Shown here piece after piece: positions 36,019 to 47,582 of a DNA stretch of 64,000 nucleotides. The stretch is from Strongylocentrotus droebachiensis (lineage: Eukaryota; Echinodermata; Echinoidea; Camarodonta; Strongylocentrotidae): assembly GCA_035222895.1 (NCBI GenBank), contig JAVYIG010000060.1:558001-622000 (forward strand), in the 5' to 3' direction. Numbering within the stretch: position 1 is the first letter of the stretch; the number at the start of each line of letters is the position of its first letter. The notes beneath the pieces are model-generated. The model was not told the origin of the DNA. It worked only from the letters and a program-made list of their open reading frames with translations, and made no database searches. The position numbers were made by a program, and so were the translations under genes.

Positions 36019-39000
36019 GATTAGCATGGGATAACTACGACGTCAATACAGAGACCCTTGATGGTAAAGACACTCTTCACGCAACGGTGGGAATATGCTA
36101 CCAAAACGAGCTGCCTTCAGAGCCAGTCCCCGAACCATCAGATTCTAAGTCACCCGGGACACTTTCTGGGCGGAAAAGAAAGAGCTTCGGCGGGAAGGAA
36201 AAGAAGATTCCACCGTTCTACACGTCGCTAAAACAGGCAAAATTCAAGCTTGGTCCATCAACCACCATGACTGCGTGCACTGAGATAGTGCAAAAGGAGA
36301 AAGCAAAGATTCAGCAGGAGAAGTTGGATTTCACGTGGCTCCTTCAATCTTCAACAAAGAAGTTGCCCCTTCATACTGGCTTTTTCTCCCAATATGTGAC
36401 GGATAGCCTCCCTAGAACTACGATAGCTTATATGGACCCCATCTCTCAGCCCCCGACAAGAAACGACGTAGTACAAGAAACGATGATGCGTTCTGTAAAA
36501 GTTTCGCAGGAGACGAAACAGGGATATGCGGTCGTTACCTATGACCTTGCTGTAGCTCTGAAGGCATATTCCATTCAAGCCCTGCAAGCGCCAACCTTTG
36601 ATAAGGTCATAGTAATGCTTGGCAACTTTCATCTAGAGCTTGCGTATTTCGGAGCCCTAGGAACCTACTTGGCTGAATCAGGGATAGAATATCTCCTCAC
36701 CGAGGCTGGTGTCCTGGCCGAAGGATCCCTTGCTGGTTTCATGAAGGGCAAGTTCTACAACAGGTGTACGAGACTCCATCAAGTTCTGGCTGCTGTGATG
36801 GAACAATCATTGCTGTCCAGATACATAGAAACATTGGAAGACGCAGACCGATCTCTGGTAAATGATGTGGTATCTGACAGTGACACCAGCGTCGAACACT
36901 GCCAACTTCTTGCAGACAATGCTGCACTGAATGATCTCCAAGAGAAATACGAGCGCTTCTTTCAGGATGTCATTGCTGAAAAGCATGGAGGCACAGCAGC
37001 ATATTGGGCCATCTATGTCTACCTCATCAATAGAGTGTATCGAGATCTTCAGCGCGCCGTACGGACGAATGATGTTGATAGATACATCCAGATCCTCCCA
37101 GAGGTGATCGACGTGTTCTTTGCTTTGAACCGGCCAAATTATGCAAGATGGGGATCCCTTTTTCTCAACAAGCTTCAGAATATGGATCCCAAAGCACGCG
37201 AGATTCTAGAGGCAGGAGGCATGTCCATTCGGCGCACGAAGAAATCCTATTCAAGATGCGCAGTTGACTTGACCTTGGAGCAGACCGTAAACAGGGATGC
37301 TTCTTCTCCCACGAAAGGCATAGCAACTGTCACTAATTCACACAGTGCTTTCAGAAGATGGGCTATTACTCTCTCACAACGAAGTATGGCACTTACAGCA
37401 CTTCGTGAACTGGTCAGTCTTCACCAAGGGGAAGAATCAATGAATCAGCTGACAAAACGGAGAATCGAACGGGATGATGCTGACAAGAAAGCTATAACAC
37501 ATACATTGACCAACACATGCAACCCATTTGCCACTGGCTCTCCTGCTGAGCTCATCAATGTTTCATCAGGAAGAACTGCAAAGGATGCAACGAGTGCATT
37601 TCTCCTTTCAACACTTGAACGAGGAAAACATCTTCGACTCGCCTTTCAAGATGAATGTGCAGCTGATACTTCACGGTTTCTGAAGCCAGTAACACGGATC
37701 AAGATGTTAAACTTCGCAGCAGAAAACGCCAAGAGATCCAAGACGGCAGTACGGAGAGTGAACGCAGCTGAGGGAGCCAGGGATGTCTTTGGGCGAATGT
37801 TAGCTGTTGCCGCTGATTCAACTGATGCACTTGACCTACAGCACATTCTCAGCTTCCCACTCACAGAAGTGCCTCTTTCACTTGCCCATAGTGATGGGAC
37901 TCCCCTAAAGACGGAGAAGGCAGCTTTGACAAGAAAACTTGAATGCAAACAGGAAGCAGCGCTGTTGCCTACAAATCTCCCCGTGATCTCAGCTAGTGTG
38001 ATTGATGGTGGTATCATCATTCATGAAACCGTTCTCCAACATAGCAAATCAACATACGGAATCATGGCCAAGGATCTTCTGGAAAGGGTTTGTTCGAGTC
38101 GCGGAGAGCAAATACACCTAGTGCTAGACAAGTACCAGTCACCTTCCATCAAAGACCCAGAGCGAAATCTACGTCAATCTACCTCTCAGCTATTCATCAT
38201 AACTGGACCTGATCAGGCCCAGCGTCAGAGTGGCATAGAATTACTCAGGAGTAGTTCATTCAAGGAAGAATTCGCCAAGTTTGTTATGGAAGAATGGAGG
38301 AAGCCAGAGTACGCAGCAATAGTCGGGAGAAAAACGCTGTATGTGTCCCACGGCGGAGCTTGTATTGAACTGAAAAGTAATGGGGACAATCAACTTGAGA
38401 TAGATCAGCCAAGTTCCTTCCAATGTCACCACGAAGAGGCGGATACTCTCATAGCTTTCCATGCAAGGGAGATTTCAGACGGCAACATCCTTGTCAGGTC
38501 GAGTGATACAGACGTCTTTATTATCCTGCTTGGGCTCTGTGGGAGGTCAACAGGGATGAACATCATAATGGACTATGGTTCTGGCAATAACAGGAGATAC
38601 ATTGATGTCTCAAATGTAGCTGCCCTTCAAGAAAATTAAACAACCCGGTTCAACAGAAGCACTGATCGGTCTCCATGCCCTGACTGGATGTGACTTTACC
38701 TCGTGTTTCTTCAGAAAGGGGAAGATGAAGCCCCTACAAAAGATGGAAGCCAGTACCACCCACATGCAAGCGCTTCGATCACTAACAAGCGAGGAGGTTG
38801 ATGTCCCAGCTATTACATCTTTCGTTTGCTCGTTATATGGCTGTGTAACATCCGACATAAACGAGGCCAGATGCAAAGCTTTCAAACGGATAAGCAGCGG
38901 AGGTGAGAAGGGCCCTCTTGCAAAGTTGAAGAAAATAAACTGTTCTTCTCTCCCCCCCCATGTGCAAAGACACTTGGTAACCATATCAAAAGAGCCCACT

Positions 39001-39263
39001 ATGTTGCCAGAATGTGGAAGAGGGCTGACCAGGCGGAGCCAACCGGTGGATCCCGTCCTTTGGACTTTGGCTGGAAATCAACTAACAACTGCTTCAAACC
39101 AGAGTGGTACCCAGGAAGTGCAGTCCCAGAGTCTCTCACAGGTTCACCTACCACACCTACAGAAGATGATGACAGCGTCCAGGATGAGGAGGAATCAGAC
39201 GATGCTTGGAGTGAGGAAAGTGATGAGAGCGATGTCGGAGTCAGCGATGAAGAAGACTCGTAA
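36019..39263 (+). CDS. Putative transposase, exon 2 (XPG/FEN-like nuclease), frame broken twice
   Basis: Continues exon 1 with no need for a new start; the triplet at 36087 is GTG (valine) inside the exon. The 36019..38639 stretch is open for about 870 codons. Near its end are EEAD (about residue 1250), NILVRSSDTDVFIILL (D1274, D1276) and, after a shift, LHALTGCDFTS (D about 1336). These correspond to the acidic motifs of FEN1/XPG nucleases: EAEA, SxDxD and the GCDY helix-turn-helix. The frame is broken at the A4 run 38632..38635 (one base too many) and again at the C8 run 38952..38959, after which the original frame resumes with NHIKRAHYVARMWKRAD. It ends in a strongly acidic tail and TAA at 39261. 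The breaks may be real decay or consensus errors. Confidence 0.85.
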
Positions 39264-40167
39264 TGCAAGATGCTATCCGTGAAACATGTCATTGCACATC
39301 TCAAATTTGATACATATGTTTTAAATTCATGACGAAGCATTTCTGACACATGTATAGGCCTGGTGAATAGAAATTACACAACTGTTCACAAAAAAAAGTG
39401 ATGAAGATCATTGTTCCAAATTTACAAATTTTAGCTTGAAGGACTGGCATAATATTGAGGGTCTTCCGTATTCTCATAGGGCCAACTTGTGTCCAATGCT
39501 TCTACCTTATCTTCTGGAATTATGAGGTAACATAAATAAAACAAATTCTTTACTATTTTTTATACATGTGGTATACCTATACAGCATGAGTCAGAAAAAA
39601 AAATCCCACATTTTTGAAATAATACTGAATTGAAATAGTAAAAAAAAAATTACTCACTCTGTATGATGGAGGATGTAAAAAGAAATAGGTCCATAACACC
39701 ATATTACAATTAAAGTGAGGATTACACGTACATGGGTGAAATAGAATGGAAAAGTGTTAAGATGAATAGGATTTTTTTTAAACAGTTTGCACTGCTCTTC
39801 CACAACATTCTGTTTTGAATCGCTACAGTAAAAGAAAATACAAAGAGGCATACCCATTATATCTGAATAAATATCTTCTTGGGTTAAACGAATATATTTG
39901 ACTTTTATCTAGAAAAGTATAATATCAGTCATAGTGGATGTATGAGGAAGAATGACAGAGATGGTTGGGTAGCACATGAAGGGATATCGAGACCGAAATT
40001 GAGATCTATAAAGAGAGAGAGAGAGAGAGAGAGAGAGATAGTGGAAGGGAAAGGGGATAGAGAAGTGTGAGATAGAAAGAAAGAGAGAGAGAGAAGGGGT
40101 GGTGTTGTACGAGGAGATATAGAAAACAAGGGAAGAGATATATATACACTTGGTGAATGCTATCCTT

Positions 40168-40199
<32 letters not shown>

Positions 40200-40549
40200 A
40201 TAAAGGAGAAAGAGAAAGAGAGAGGGAGAGATAGGGGAGAAAGAGATGAAGTTATGAGAAAGAGAGAGAGCTTGTGTAATAAGAGAGTGAATAGTGACAG
40301 ACATACCACAAAATACATTACTACATATCAGAGACACGAGATATTAGAGTATTGATACAAAATGTGCGAGGGAGAGAGGGAGAGAGAGAGAGAGGTTGAT
40401 GTAATGGAAGAGAGATAGAGTGAGGTGTAGGGAGGGAAGGGGGAGGGGCATGGGGTTGAAGAGTATGTGTAAATATTATTAGTATCAATCAGTTCAGTAT
40501 GATATTTTCCCCGTACAGCGCTTGTTTAAAATACCTGTTCTAATATGTC
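39264..40549. other. Transposon 3' region with poly(A) signal and GA repeats
   Basis: A canonical AATAAA at 39535..39540 lies about 270 bp after the stop codon and is the likely polyadenylation signal. GA tracts at 40011..40037 and 40380..40397, and a TA repeat at 40167..40192, fill the rest up to the right TIR. No second gene (for example a helicase) is visible. Confidence 0.65.
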
Positions 40550-41151
40550 ACCCCAAAACTCGAATTTTTGACCGATTTTCCTGAAAACCATGTTACTTAA
40601 ATGGTCAGAAAACAACCTAAATATGCAGATATGTTTAACATCCATATATGTTCTGAAAAGCAAAGAACTTGCTCCATATGTAGGTCAAGTTCAAGAGCTA
40701 TCGGGTAATTGAAAAGCTATTTAAAGTAAACTTCAATATTTGAATCCGAAATTGAGTAAAAAATCGGACAAATTGGCCCGATGTCGACGACGTCGCTACT
40801 TAAGGCTATCGTCGTAATCATCGATTTCGGGGATGCAAACACCGGGAAAACTCTTTGTGGTGTATTGTATACTATCGGCTAGTCGAGTTATAACAAAAAA
40901 ATCACACAAAAAAACCTAAAAATAGGTAGGGGACATGTTTTATGGGATGGTGTCATGTGTACCTCTCTGTACATTGTCAAAAATGGAACTTCCGGTAGTG
41001 ACGTCACAAATTGTGTGATTTTGGCGGGAAGACCACAGCTCAGACCCGGCAGCAATCCATTTTCGTGAGGTCTAGGGTCTACCCCATCGGCCTATGGGGT
41101 CAGTTGTTCCGGCGCTTTTCCCTTGAATAAATCTTCTGGGCTGCCGGACTA
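40550..41151 (-). repeat. Right 602-bp terminal inverted repeat
   Basis: Mirror of 31869..32470, with the same E2F/CRE/ETS cluster and the same 14-base terminus. In place of the left arm's T22 run it has interrupted A-runs near 40892..40916. Confidence 0.95.
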
Positions 41152-41157
41152 TAACGT

Positions 41158-41159
<2 letters not shown>

Positions 41160-41195
<36 letters not shown>
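41160..41195. repeat. ATT microsatellite beside the transposon
   Basis: Clean ATT repeat starting a few bases outside the right target-site duplication; part of the pre-insertion site. Confidence 0.9.
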
Positions 41196-41484
41196 TTACA
41201 TGGAGTATGTAGGTACTTCTGTCATGTTCAAAATACCTATATTTAAAAATGAATAATTATTTAATGAAGTTCATTCCGTAACGCTCGGAATTGCCCTAGT
41301 GCCATTGCCTTTATCCTTAAGCTTCATAGCAAGGTGCTGAAACTTGCATAACCCATATAAGTCACCTATTATTTCATTAAATAGTTGTTTATGCTGTATG
41401 AACAAATATATACATTCTTCATAATAAAAGTATTTTCTTTCCCTCCCTCACCCCTCCCCCTTTTTCTTTCTTTCTTTCTCTCTC

Positions 41485-41525
<41 letters not shown>

Positions 41526-43020
41526 CTCACTTTCTTTCTCTCTTTCTCTTTCTCTCTCACTCCCTCTCATACACATACACTCACTATCTTTCTCTCTCTC
41601 TATATATCTCCCTCACCCAACCCCCCTCTCCTTAGCTCTCTACTTTAGCTTCGTATGTATAATGAATCTAACTATGTCATAACTGAATAGAAATGGTAAT
41701 ATAAGTCGTTTGAGCCTAGTTTTACTTTGAACTTGGATTAAATTGTTAAATTTTTAAATTTTAAAAATTAAACCAGTTTCAAAAGCTTGTAATTAGTATC
41801 TTAGAGATATGGATATCATAAGTAAACGTCAACTGCAAATATAATTTATCATAAAGACGATGATAATACTGCATACGATGCACCCGATATTGAACGACAT
41901 GACGTCATTAAAAATACTTCCAAACAGATCGAGCCGTTATCTTAAATGGAACGTGTAAGATAGTTTGATGAAACACCCATAACCTAATAATATAATTAAA
42001 TCATGGTTTATGCTGTAGGAAAGAGCTGTTGTTCATAATATGGTTGGCGTTTTCTGTTACGAAACAGTGGCATCATTTGTTTTCCTAATATCAAAGAGGA
42101 TTCCATTTTTGCTGTATAGAAAATGTCGTTCCTCCCTCCAATATCCTAACAAGGTTGACTTGGTAATATCGTTAATCTGTTTGATTGACAGGTCTTTATA
42201 CTTTGAACCTGATTCAAGTGTTTTGTTTTTGTGATTAACGATGAAAATTGAGAGGCTAACAGTTCCAAAGGCCGAACATTCTTATCTCGGAGATACGATA
42301 TCAAGTATTGTATTCCAACAACTCATGTTTACTACTTCAAGTAAAATGCACGCAATGTTGAACGACATGTCGTCATTAAAAGCATTTCAAAATAGATGGT
42401 GCCGTTGATGTAATGGCATGGTAGGGAAGATATACTGAGTTTGTTTTGGATGGGAGGGGTGGGACACCTCATCTTGCTATAACAAGTATTTAATATCTAA
42501 GTGATTGTGACATGAATTATAAACGAGTTACTATCATCTGTTCGATAGTAAAGTGTAAGTTAATAAGATGTGAGTGCTTGTTTGCGTTTATTATATTAGT
42601 AATCATCAGACTAATATTCTTGAGATAGATACAGTAATTAACCTTTGACGAAACAAAGGGAAATTAAGAGTCTCTTTAGCTCTATCAGTAAGTACCTAAA
42701 TTTCGGAAGCGGTAAGCAATCTTAAAATAGTTAACGACATGATAGCTAGATATAACCGTACATAGACCGATTGAACAAACATTCCTTATCACAAGCCTTT
42801 CAGAAGAAAAAAACTACAGGTCATACACGTAGGCCATCATGATTTCCAACGTTATCACTTTGTTGAAATATATGGCGCCAGACACATATTACACGCTGTG
42901 CCATAAGCATTGGCACAAACAGAATAATCTTGATATACTTGATAAATTCATAAGTATGAAAACCCCGAAATATATCGCAGTTTTCTAGCATGGTGGTAAT
43001 ATAAATTAAGATTTGTTTAC
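41196..43020. repeat. Satellite block with A-B-C monomers
   Basis: The 1.5-kb unit resumes with GGAATTGCCCTAGTGCCATTGCC at about 41289. It is interrupted by a CT microsatellite (41443..41640), then has degenerate A core near 41927, B core at 42393..42402 and C core near 42870. Confidence 0.8.
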
Positions 43021-43052
43021 ATTTCATTTAAACTTTCTCGTAGGATCATAAT

Positions 43053-43106
43053 GGCCCGAGTTAACAAAGGAGGTTTGTCGACAAACCTCCGTTGTGAATT
43101 CGGGCC
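43053..43106. mobile_element. 54-bp palindromic insertion
   Basis: An almost perfect palindrome centred on GTCGAC (43077..43082) with arms GGCCCGA...GGAGGTTT and its complement. The same satellite context near 8780 (TAGGATCATTATGTGTTTGTG) lacks it. A second copy is at 60584..60637 in unrelated sequence, so the palindrome has moved or been copied. Confidence 0.75.
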
Positions 43107-43341
43107 TATGTGTTTGTGCAGGGGGTAGTATGGGTGGGTATGGGTGTGGACTGGTATAGGGTATGGGTGTGGGTATTTATTGGTGTGGATTGGTACGAGT
43201 GTGGATAGGTATGAATTGAGGAGAGTTTGGGTTTGGGTAGTTAAGGTTTTGTGTGCGTACAAGTGGGTTATGTATAGATTTGGGTGTGTTATGTATAGCT
43301 TTGGGTTTGTTCATATGTATATATATATATATATATATATA

Positions 43342-43944
43342 CAGTGCGTCCCAGAAAAAACGAAACCGAGAAGTATCGATGTTCTATCATAACTTAATCA
43401 CAACTATAATTAATGAATGATACATATTTGGAAAGCTTAGAGTCTCTTCTTTCATGTGATGCTACTTAGATAATGCATGTTTCACGCATGAGTGATTTAA
43501 AGCAATTTGAAGGAAGGAAACCAAAAAGACATTTGGCGGGCGGTATCTGAATTTCGAAGAAAAATTCACATTTCTAGAAAGTTGAGTTTCTGCCCTTTCA
43601 TATGACACCTCAATTAGGAAAAATGAGCGAGGAATGACAAAGTTATGTTTGTTTAAAGTAGTGCTTGCATTTCCATAATTTTATCAAACGAATTCGTTTT
43701 CACTGGCTGCCTGCCGTATCAATAAACGAAATTAACAAAAGACTTAACTCCGTTTCGTTGACAATCAGCCGTAGACGAGAGTCTTCATGCATGGCTGATT
43801 GTCAACGAAACGGAGTTAAGTCTTTTGTCAAATCTGCTTTTTGCTACGGCAGGCACCCAGTGAAAACAAATTCGTTTGTTAAAATTATGAAAATGTAAGG
43901 GCTACTTTAAACAAACAGAACTTTGTTATTCCTCTCTCATTTTT
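43342..43944. mobile_element. Mariner-like palindromic element, left half plus hairpin core
   Basis: Begins CAGTGCGTCCCAGAAAAAAC after a TA. At its centre two arms of 152 bp (43619..43770 and 43793..43944) are reverse complements around a 22-base spacer. The right outer half is missing; it is what the copy at 28641..29048 represents. The complete element would be about 900 bp and nearly all palindrome. No protein coding. Confidence 0.8.
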
Positions 43945-46300
43945 TCATTTTTAAAAAAAGATGCACATTTGAATAATAGGTGGCCAACTTGGGATGTATT
44001 ACATAATGAGAAGACTTACGAGGTTTCTGGACAATATGAATACAACTGTTAGATCAGCGAGCTGGTTTATATAGACTGTAGACCTTTGCTTGTATACAAA
44101 ACAGGTTATGGGAGTATCCCAAGTAGGCCACATTGTTTTAAAATCGTTTCAAAATTACAGTAAGTTCATTGGCTGCATGTATCTCTTTTAAAAAAGTGTT
44201 TGAACTATTAAACTATAACAATCCCATTTTCATTCAAATTGTACTTAAAATGTCTTGATTTGTAACTGTCCCTTATAACATGCACATGTAGGTAATGAGA
44301 GACCTTTGGTGATGACGTCATTAATTATTGTTATCTTATTAATCAGTTACATCATGAACACAATTGTGTTACCAAATAAAGAGAAGAAGTTACTAAAGAG
44401 AATACAAAACTGTATGTATGTGTATACATTGTTCATGTCTATGTAAATTATGCAAATGTGCTTAAGGGTCTTCAATTCCCTACAGTTGACCGCCATATAG
44501 AGGCCTGGTCTGCACTGTGCTTTAAACTCTCACACTTGGCAGGGGCCGCGAAATCTGGTTTTATAAAAGCTCCAAAAAGGAGTTTATAGATTGTTCGCAT
44601 GCTCAGACCCCCCCCCCCCCCCCCCCCCACCCACTCTCAAAAACGCTCCGCAGCCTCTTCTATGAAGGGTCAGAATTCAGACCCCTTTCCCCCAAATGGA
44701 GAACCTATTAATAACAAATATTTATCACACATTTATACAAGTCAAACATTAACGATTTATCTTCCTTTTATATGTTTTGCTCTATTGTAGCTCCATTTGT
44801 CACGTTTTCGTTTCCAAACTTTATTATGTTTGTGGGGTTATCTTAAACAATATTTGACTTCTGGGACAAGGGGTGTCGATTTGTATCCGCGGTTGGGGGG
44901 ATGATAGGTGCCAAAATATTTTTGGCAATGGATCAAAGCAACCCAGAGGTAGAAGCGTGTGGCAGGTTGCCCCACTTTATTCCAAGTTATTAACTGTTTC
45001 AAGTCACCCTCAATAAAGATACAATTTCAGAGAATATAAGAGTGGTAATACAATTCATAATATGCTAAATGTTAGTCTTGACTCTTGCCTGCAGTGTAGG
45101 CCTACCAGACAGATATCATCTATATTTAAACGAAATTTATACATTTCCAACAACAAATCCGATGGTGAGGGATATCAACTTGTTAAAGTATTATGTTACC
45201 AGTGGGCAAATGCATTAATAAGCAACCAGGAAAGGTTCATGTAGACAGAAAATTGTATTTCCTGGTGATAGAAATATACATTATATGAATATTGATGTCT
45301 CCAAACAACATTCATCGTGAAAAACCCATTCCAATATTCTGTGTAAGGAGATCTCAACAAACATAGTTCTCATTAATAAATGAATAACATATTGCTTTTG
45401 GTTCTTCATTTGACTATCTTCCTTTTGTATTTAAACCAACTGAATCCTCTCTGCGGGAAACTCAATTCAATGAAACAGAATATCACTGATGCAAAATTTG
45501 GTTCTCAAAATGACAGAAAACTTCCACTCCTGATCTCATACAAACTCTCCGTTTCTTAAAAACATAATATAAAATTTACGTTCCAACTACCAAACAACAA
45601 ACATCCATTATCTCCTTCTTCACCCAGATATGCTTATCATACCAGATACGCTCTAAAATATAAGCATAATATTCCCCTAAGGCCCTGACCAGAGCACTAT
45701 TTTTTTCTTCAAAAACTATAACCAGTCTTAGAAGGTGCATTATTATTGGAAGGTTGCACCGTTATAAACAAAACTTCAAACTTAATAACATTCAAACCTT
45801 CAACAACACCTTAACTATCTAATGCATGTTACGTTTGAATACAATACATAGGCCTACATCAGATTTTCAATAAAACAAAAATAGGTTGTGACATAATAAT
45901 CTTTCTCCAAAATATCGAACTAGAGTATTATGTTGTATTGCTTGTTTATGTACATACAAAGATCTTATTTCCAAGAGGCACTAGATCCATGTGTGTAACT
46001 TATGAAAAAACTCTTTGTTTACCCGATTTTGTTCAAGTCTCTATGGAAAACTGTTATTTAAAGATGCATGTGTTCATAATTTCTCTCGTAATTTAGGTTC
46101 ATAATTTTGTTCAAGGTAAATAGAGGAAAATGTTTACCATTATCTCCATTTGCTCTCAAAAGATCTAGATTTTATTGAATAATAATTTGACAATGTGTGT
46201 TATGCGTGACTTGCGTGACTATCAAAAAGGGGACCTACGCCCTTAAATCATAAATTACAGTAATGATGATTAATGCCCCACAAAAGGGCACTAATATAGC
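43945..46300. other. Anonymous sequence with a C-run
   Basis: A C-run of about 20 lies at about 44608..44629, next to a CAGGGGCCGCG sequence (44538) that resembles a hAT end but has no partner that I can find. No gene recognised; the 60-codon frames here have no domain. Confidence 0.45.
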
Positions 46301-46305
46301 AAATC

Positions 46306-46372
46306 GACAGGATTTTGATCCTGGGGCCTCACAGTTACGAGGCCATTGCTTTGTCACTGAACCATGGCTGTA
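46306..46372 (-). repeat. tRNA-like sequence, probably SINE-derived
   Basis: The minus strand reads TGGTTCAGTGACAAAGCAAT (A-box/D-arm-like), then a possible anticodon stem CCTC/GAGG, then CAGGATCAAAATCCTG, a T-arm-like stem with 5 paired bases. The T-loop lacks the standard TTCRANY. Most likely a degenerate tRNA-derived repeat. Confidence 0.45.
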
Positions 46373-46601
46373 CGCAGCGGGGGCTAGGGTAGGGGGCAGT
46401 TTCCATAAATAAAAAAAAAATGAAAATGCAATAATTTTTCAATAATTTATTGCATTTTACCCCGGTCCCCTACATAATCCCATAGATGGCCATGCATTAT
46501 GGCCCAAGGCAAAATAATGTTTCCTACATGGGGACAAAATGCACTATATCACATTCTAAAATTTCACCAGGAAGTATGACATTTTTTAGTTACAATATCA
46601 T

Positions 46602-47260
46602 GTTTCATTCCAAAATGAGCTAAATCCACTTTGGGTACTTGTGAGTAAATCACCTTTTTTGTTTCTCCACTTTCCCTTCAGCCATGTATCTTTATGTTGT
46701 TAATTATATTAAAGGTGTCGCCCTGGAGCAATGATATATGATAAGAAAAAAAATCTGCCAGTTACTTCTGATTTTTACTAGATTATTAAAATTTATGAAT
46801 TTAGCTCCTTTTGGAATGAAACATGGATTTAGGTCCTTTTGGATTGAAACAGATTTAGCTCCTTTTGGAATTAAACTGTGATATGTTCTTCACTTTCTTT
46901 TCAAAAGGTATTTTTAAATGTGATTTTACTGTTATTATTTAAAAGAAAAGGTATGCTACTAAATTTAAATAAATTTCAGTGACTTTATTGAGAAAATATT
47001 CTAAAATTTCACAAATTTTATGTAGAATATCATGTTTCATTCCAAAAGGAGCTAAATCCACGTAAATAAAAATCTAAAAGTTAATTACACAATCAGAAAC
47101 AACTTCTAGATTTTTTTAAATAATTTATTATTGGTCCAGGTTGACACCTTTAACATATATAACAGCATGAAGGTACATGGCTGAAGGGAAAGTGGAGAAA
47201 TAAAAAAGGCGATTTACTCAGAAGTATCCAAAGTGGATTTAGCTCCTTTTGGAGTGAAAC
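46602..47260. mobile_element. Fold-back element with ~126-bp arms and repeated end motif
   Basis: The left arm 46602..46727 and right arm 47134..47260 are diverged reverse complements. The end motif GTTTCATTCCAAAAGGAGC occurs six times with some variation: forward at 46602 and 47034, reverse at 46804, 46833, 46857 and 47242. No open frame. Confidence 0.7.
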
Positions 47261-47582
47261 TCTTCATATATATATTAATGTGTAAAACAGCTGTCTCATT
47301 TGAGTACTTTGTTTTCACTGACTTTAAGGGACTCACGGAGCCACCGGAAGAAAATCAATTTGCTTATCATGTAGAACTAACATCAACTGCAACAAAATGA
47401 TTTGTATAAATGGGAATAAGCAGAAAGGCTGCAATCTAATTTCCCCGTCTGAATGTGTTCTTTTATTTACGTATGAGTGCCCTTCAAAGCTTATTTTGAT
47501 CCCTCCCCTGTTGTTTTCGAGGACTTCGATGATCTTGACCTAATACATTGTATAATGCTTTATTTGAAGATGGTTTACCTAG

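Larger units (their letters stand above)
31869..41151 (+). mobile_element. Complete ~9.3-kb DNA transposon, candidate Academ-like
   Basis: Long terminal inverted repeats (31869..32470 and 40550..41151) bound the element. The termini read TAGTCCGGCAGCCC inward, and a TAA duplication sits at 31866..31868 and 41152..41154. Removing the element rejoins GCGCTATGCAA-TAA with an ATT repeat, the same kind of junction as around 15581 (GCGCTATACAAG...ATTATT). Inside is one spliced gene for a large zinc-module, XPG/FEN-like nuclease protein, the likely transposase. The long TIRs, 3-bp duplication and XPG-like nuclease fit what I recall of the Academ superfamily, first named from sea urchin elements. The element boundary is seen directly; the superfamily is inferred. 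Confidence 0.93.

Noticed and set aside
37646..38020. Minus-strand frame of 124 codons
   Set aside because: Shadow of transposase exon 2.
36087..38639. A separate gene starting at 36087
   Set aside because: The triplet is GTG, not ATG, and the frame extends upstream to a good splice acceptor in phase with exon 1.
31869..41151. PIF/Harbinger assignment on the basis of the TAA duplication
   Set aside because: The duplication fits, but the encoded protein shows no DDE domain or Myb-like partner and the TIRs are far longer than usual.
44538..44640. hAT left end CAGGGGCCGCG
   Set aside because: No matching inverted end or 8-bp duplication found.
46306..46372. Functional tRNA gene
   Set aside because: T-loop and acceptor stem do not fit; more like a SINE remnant.
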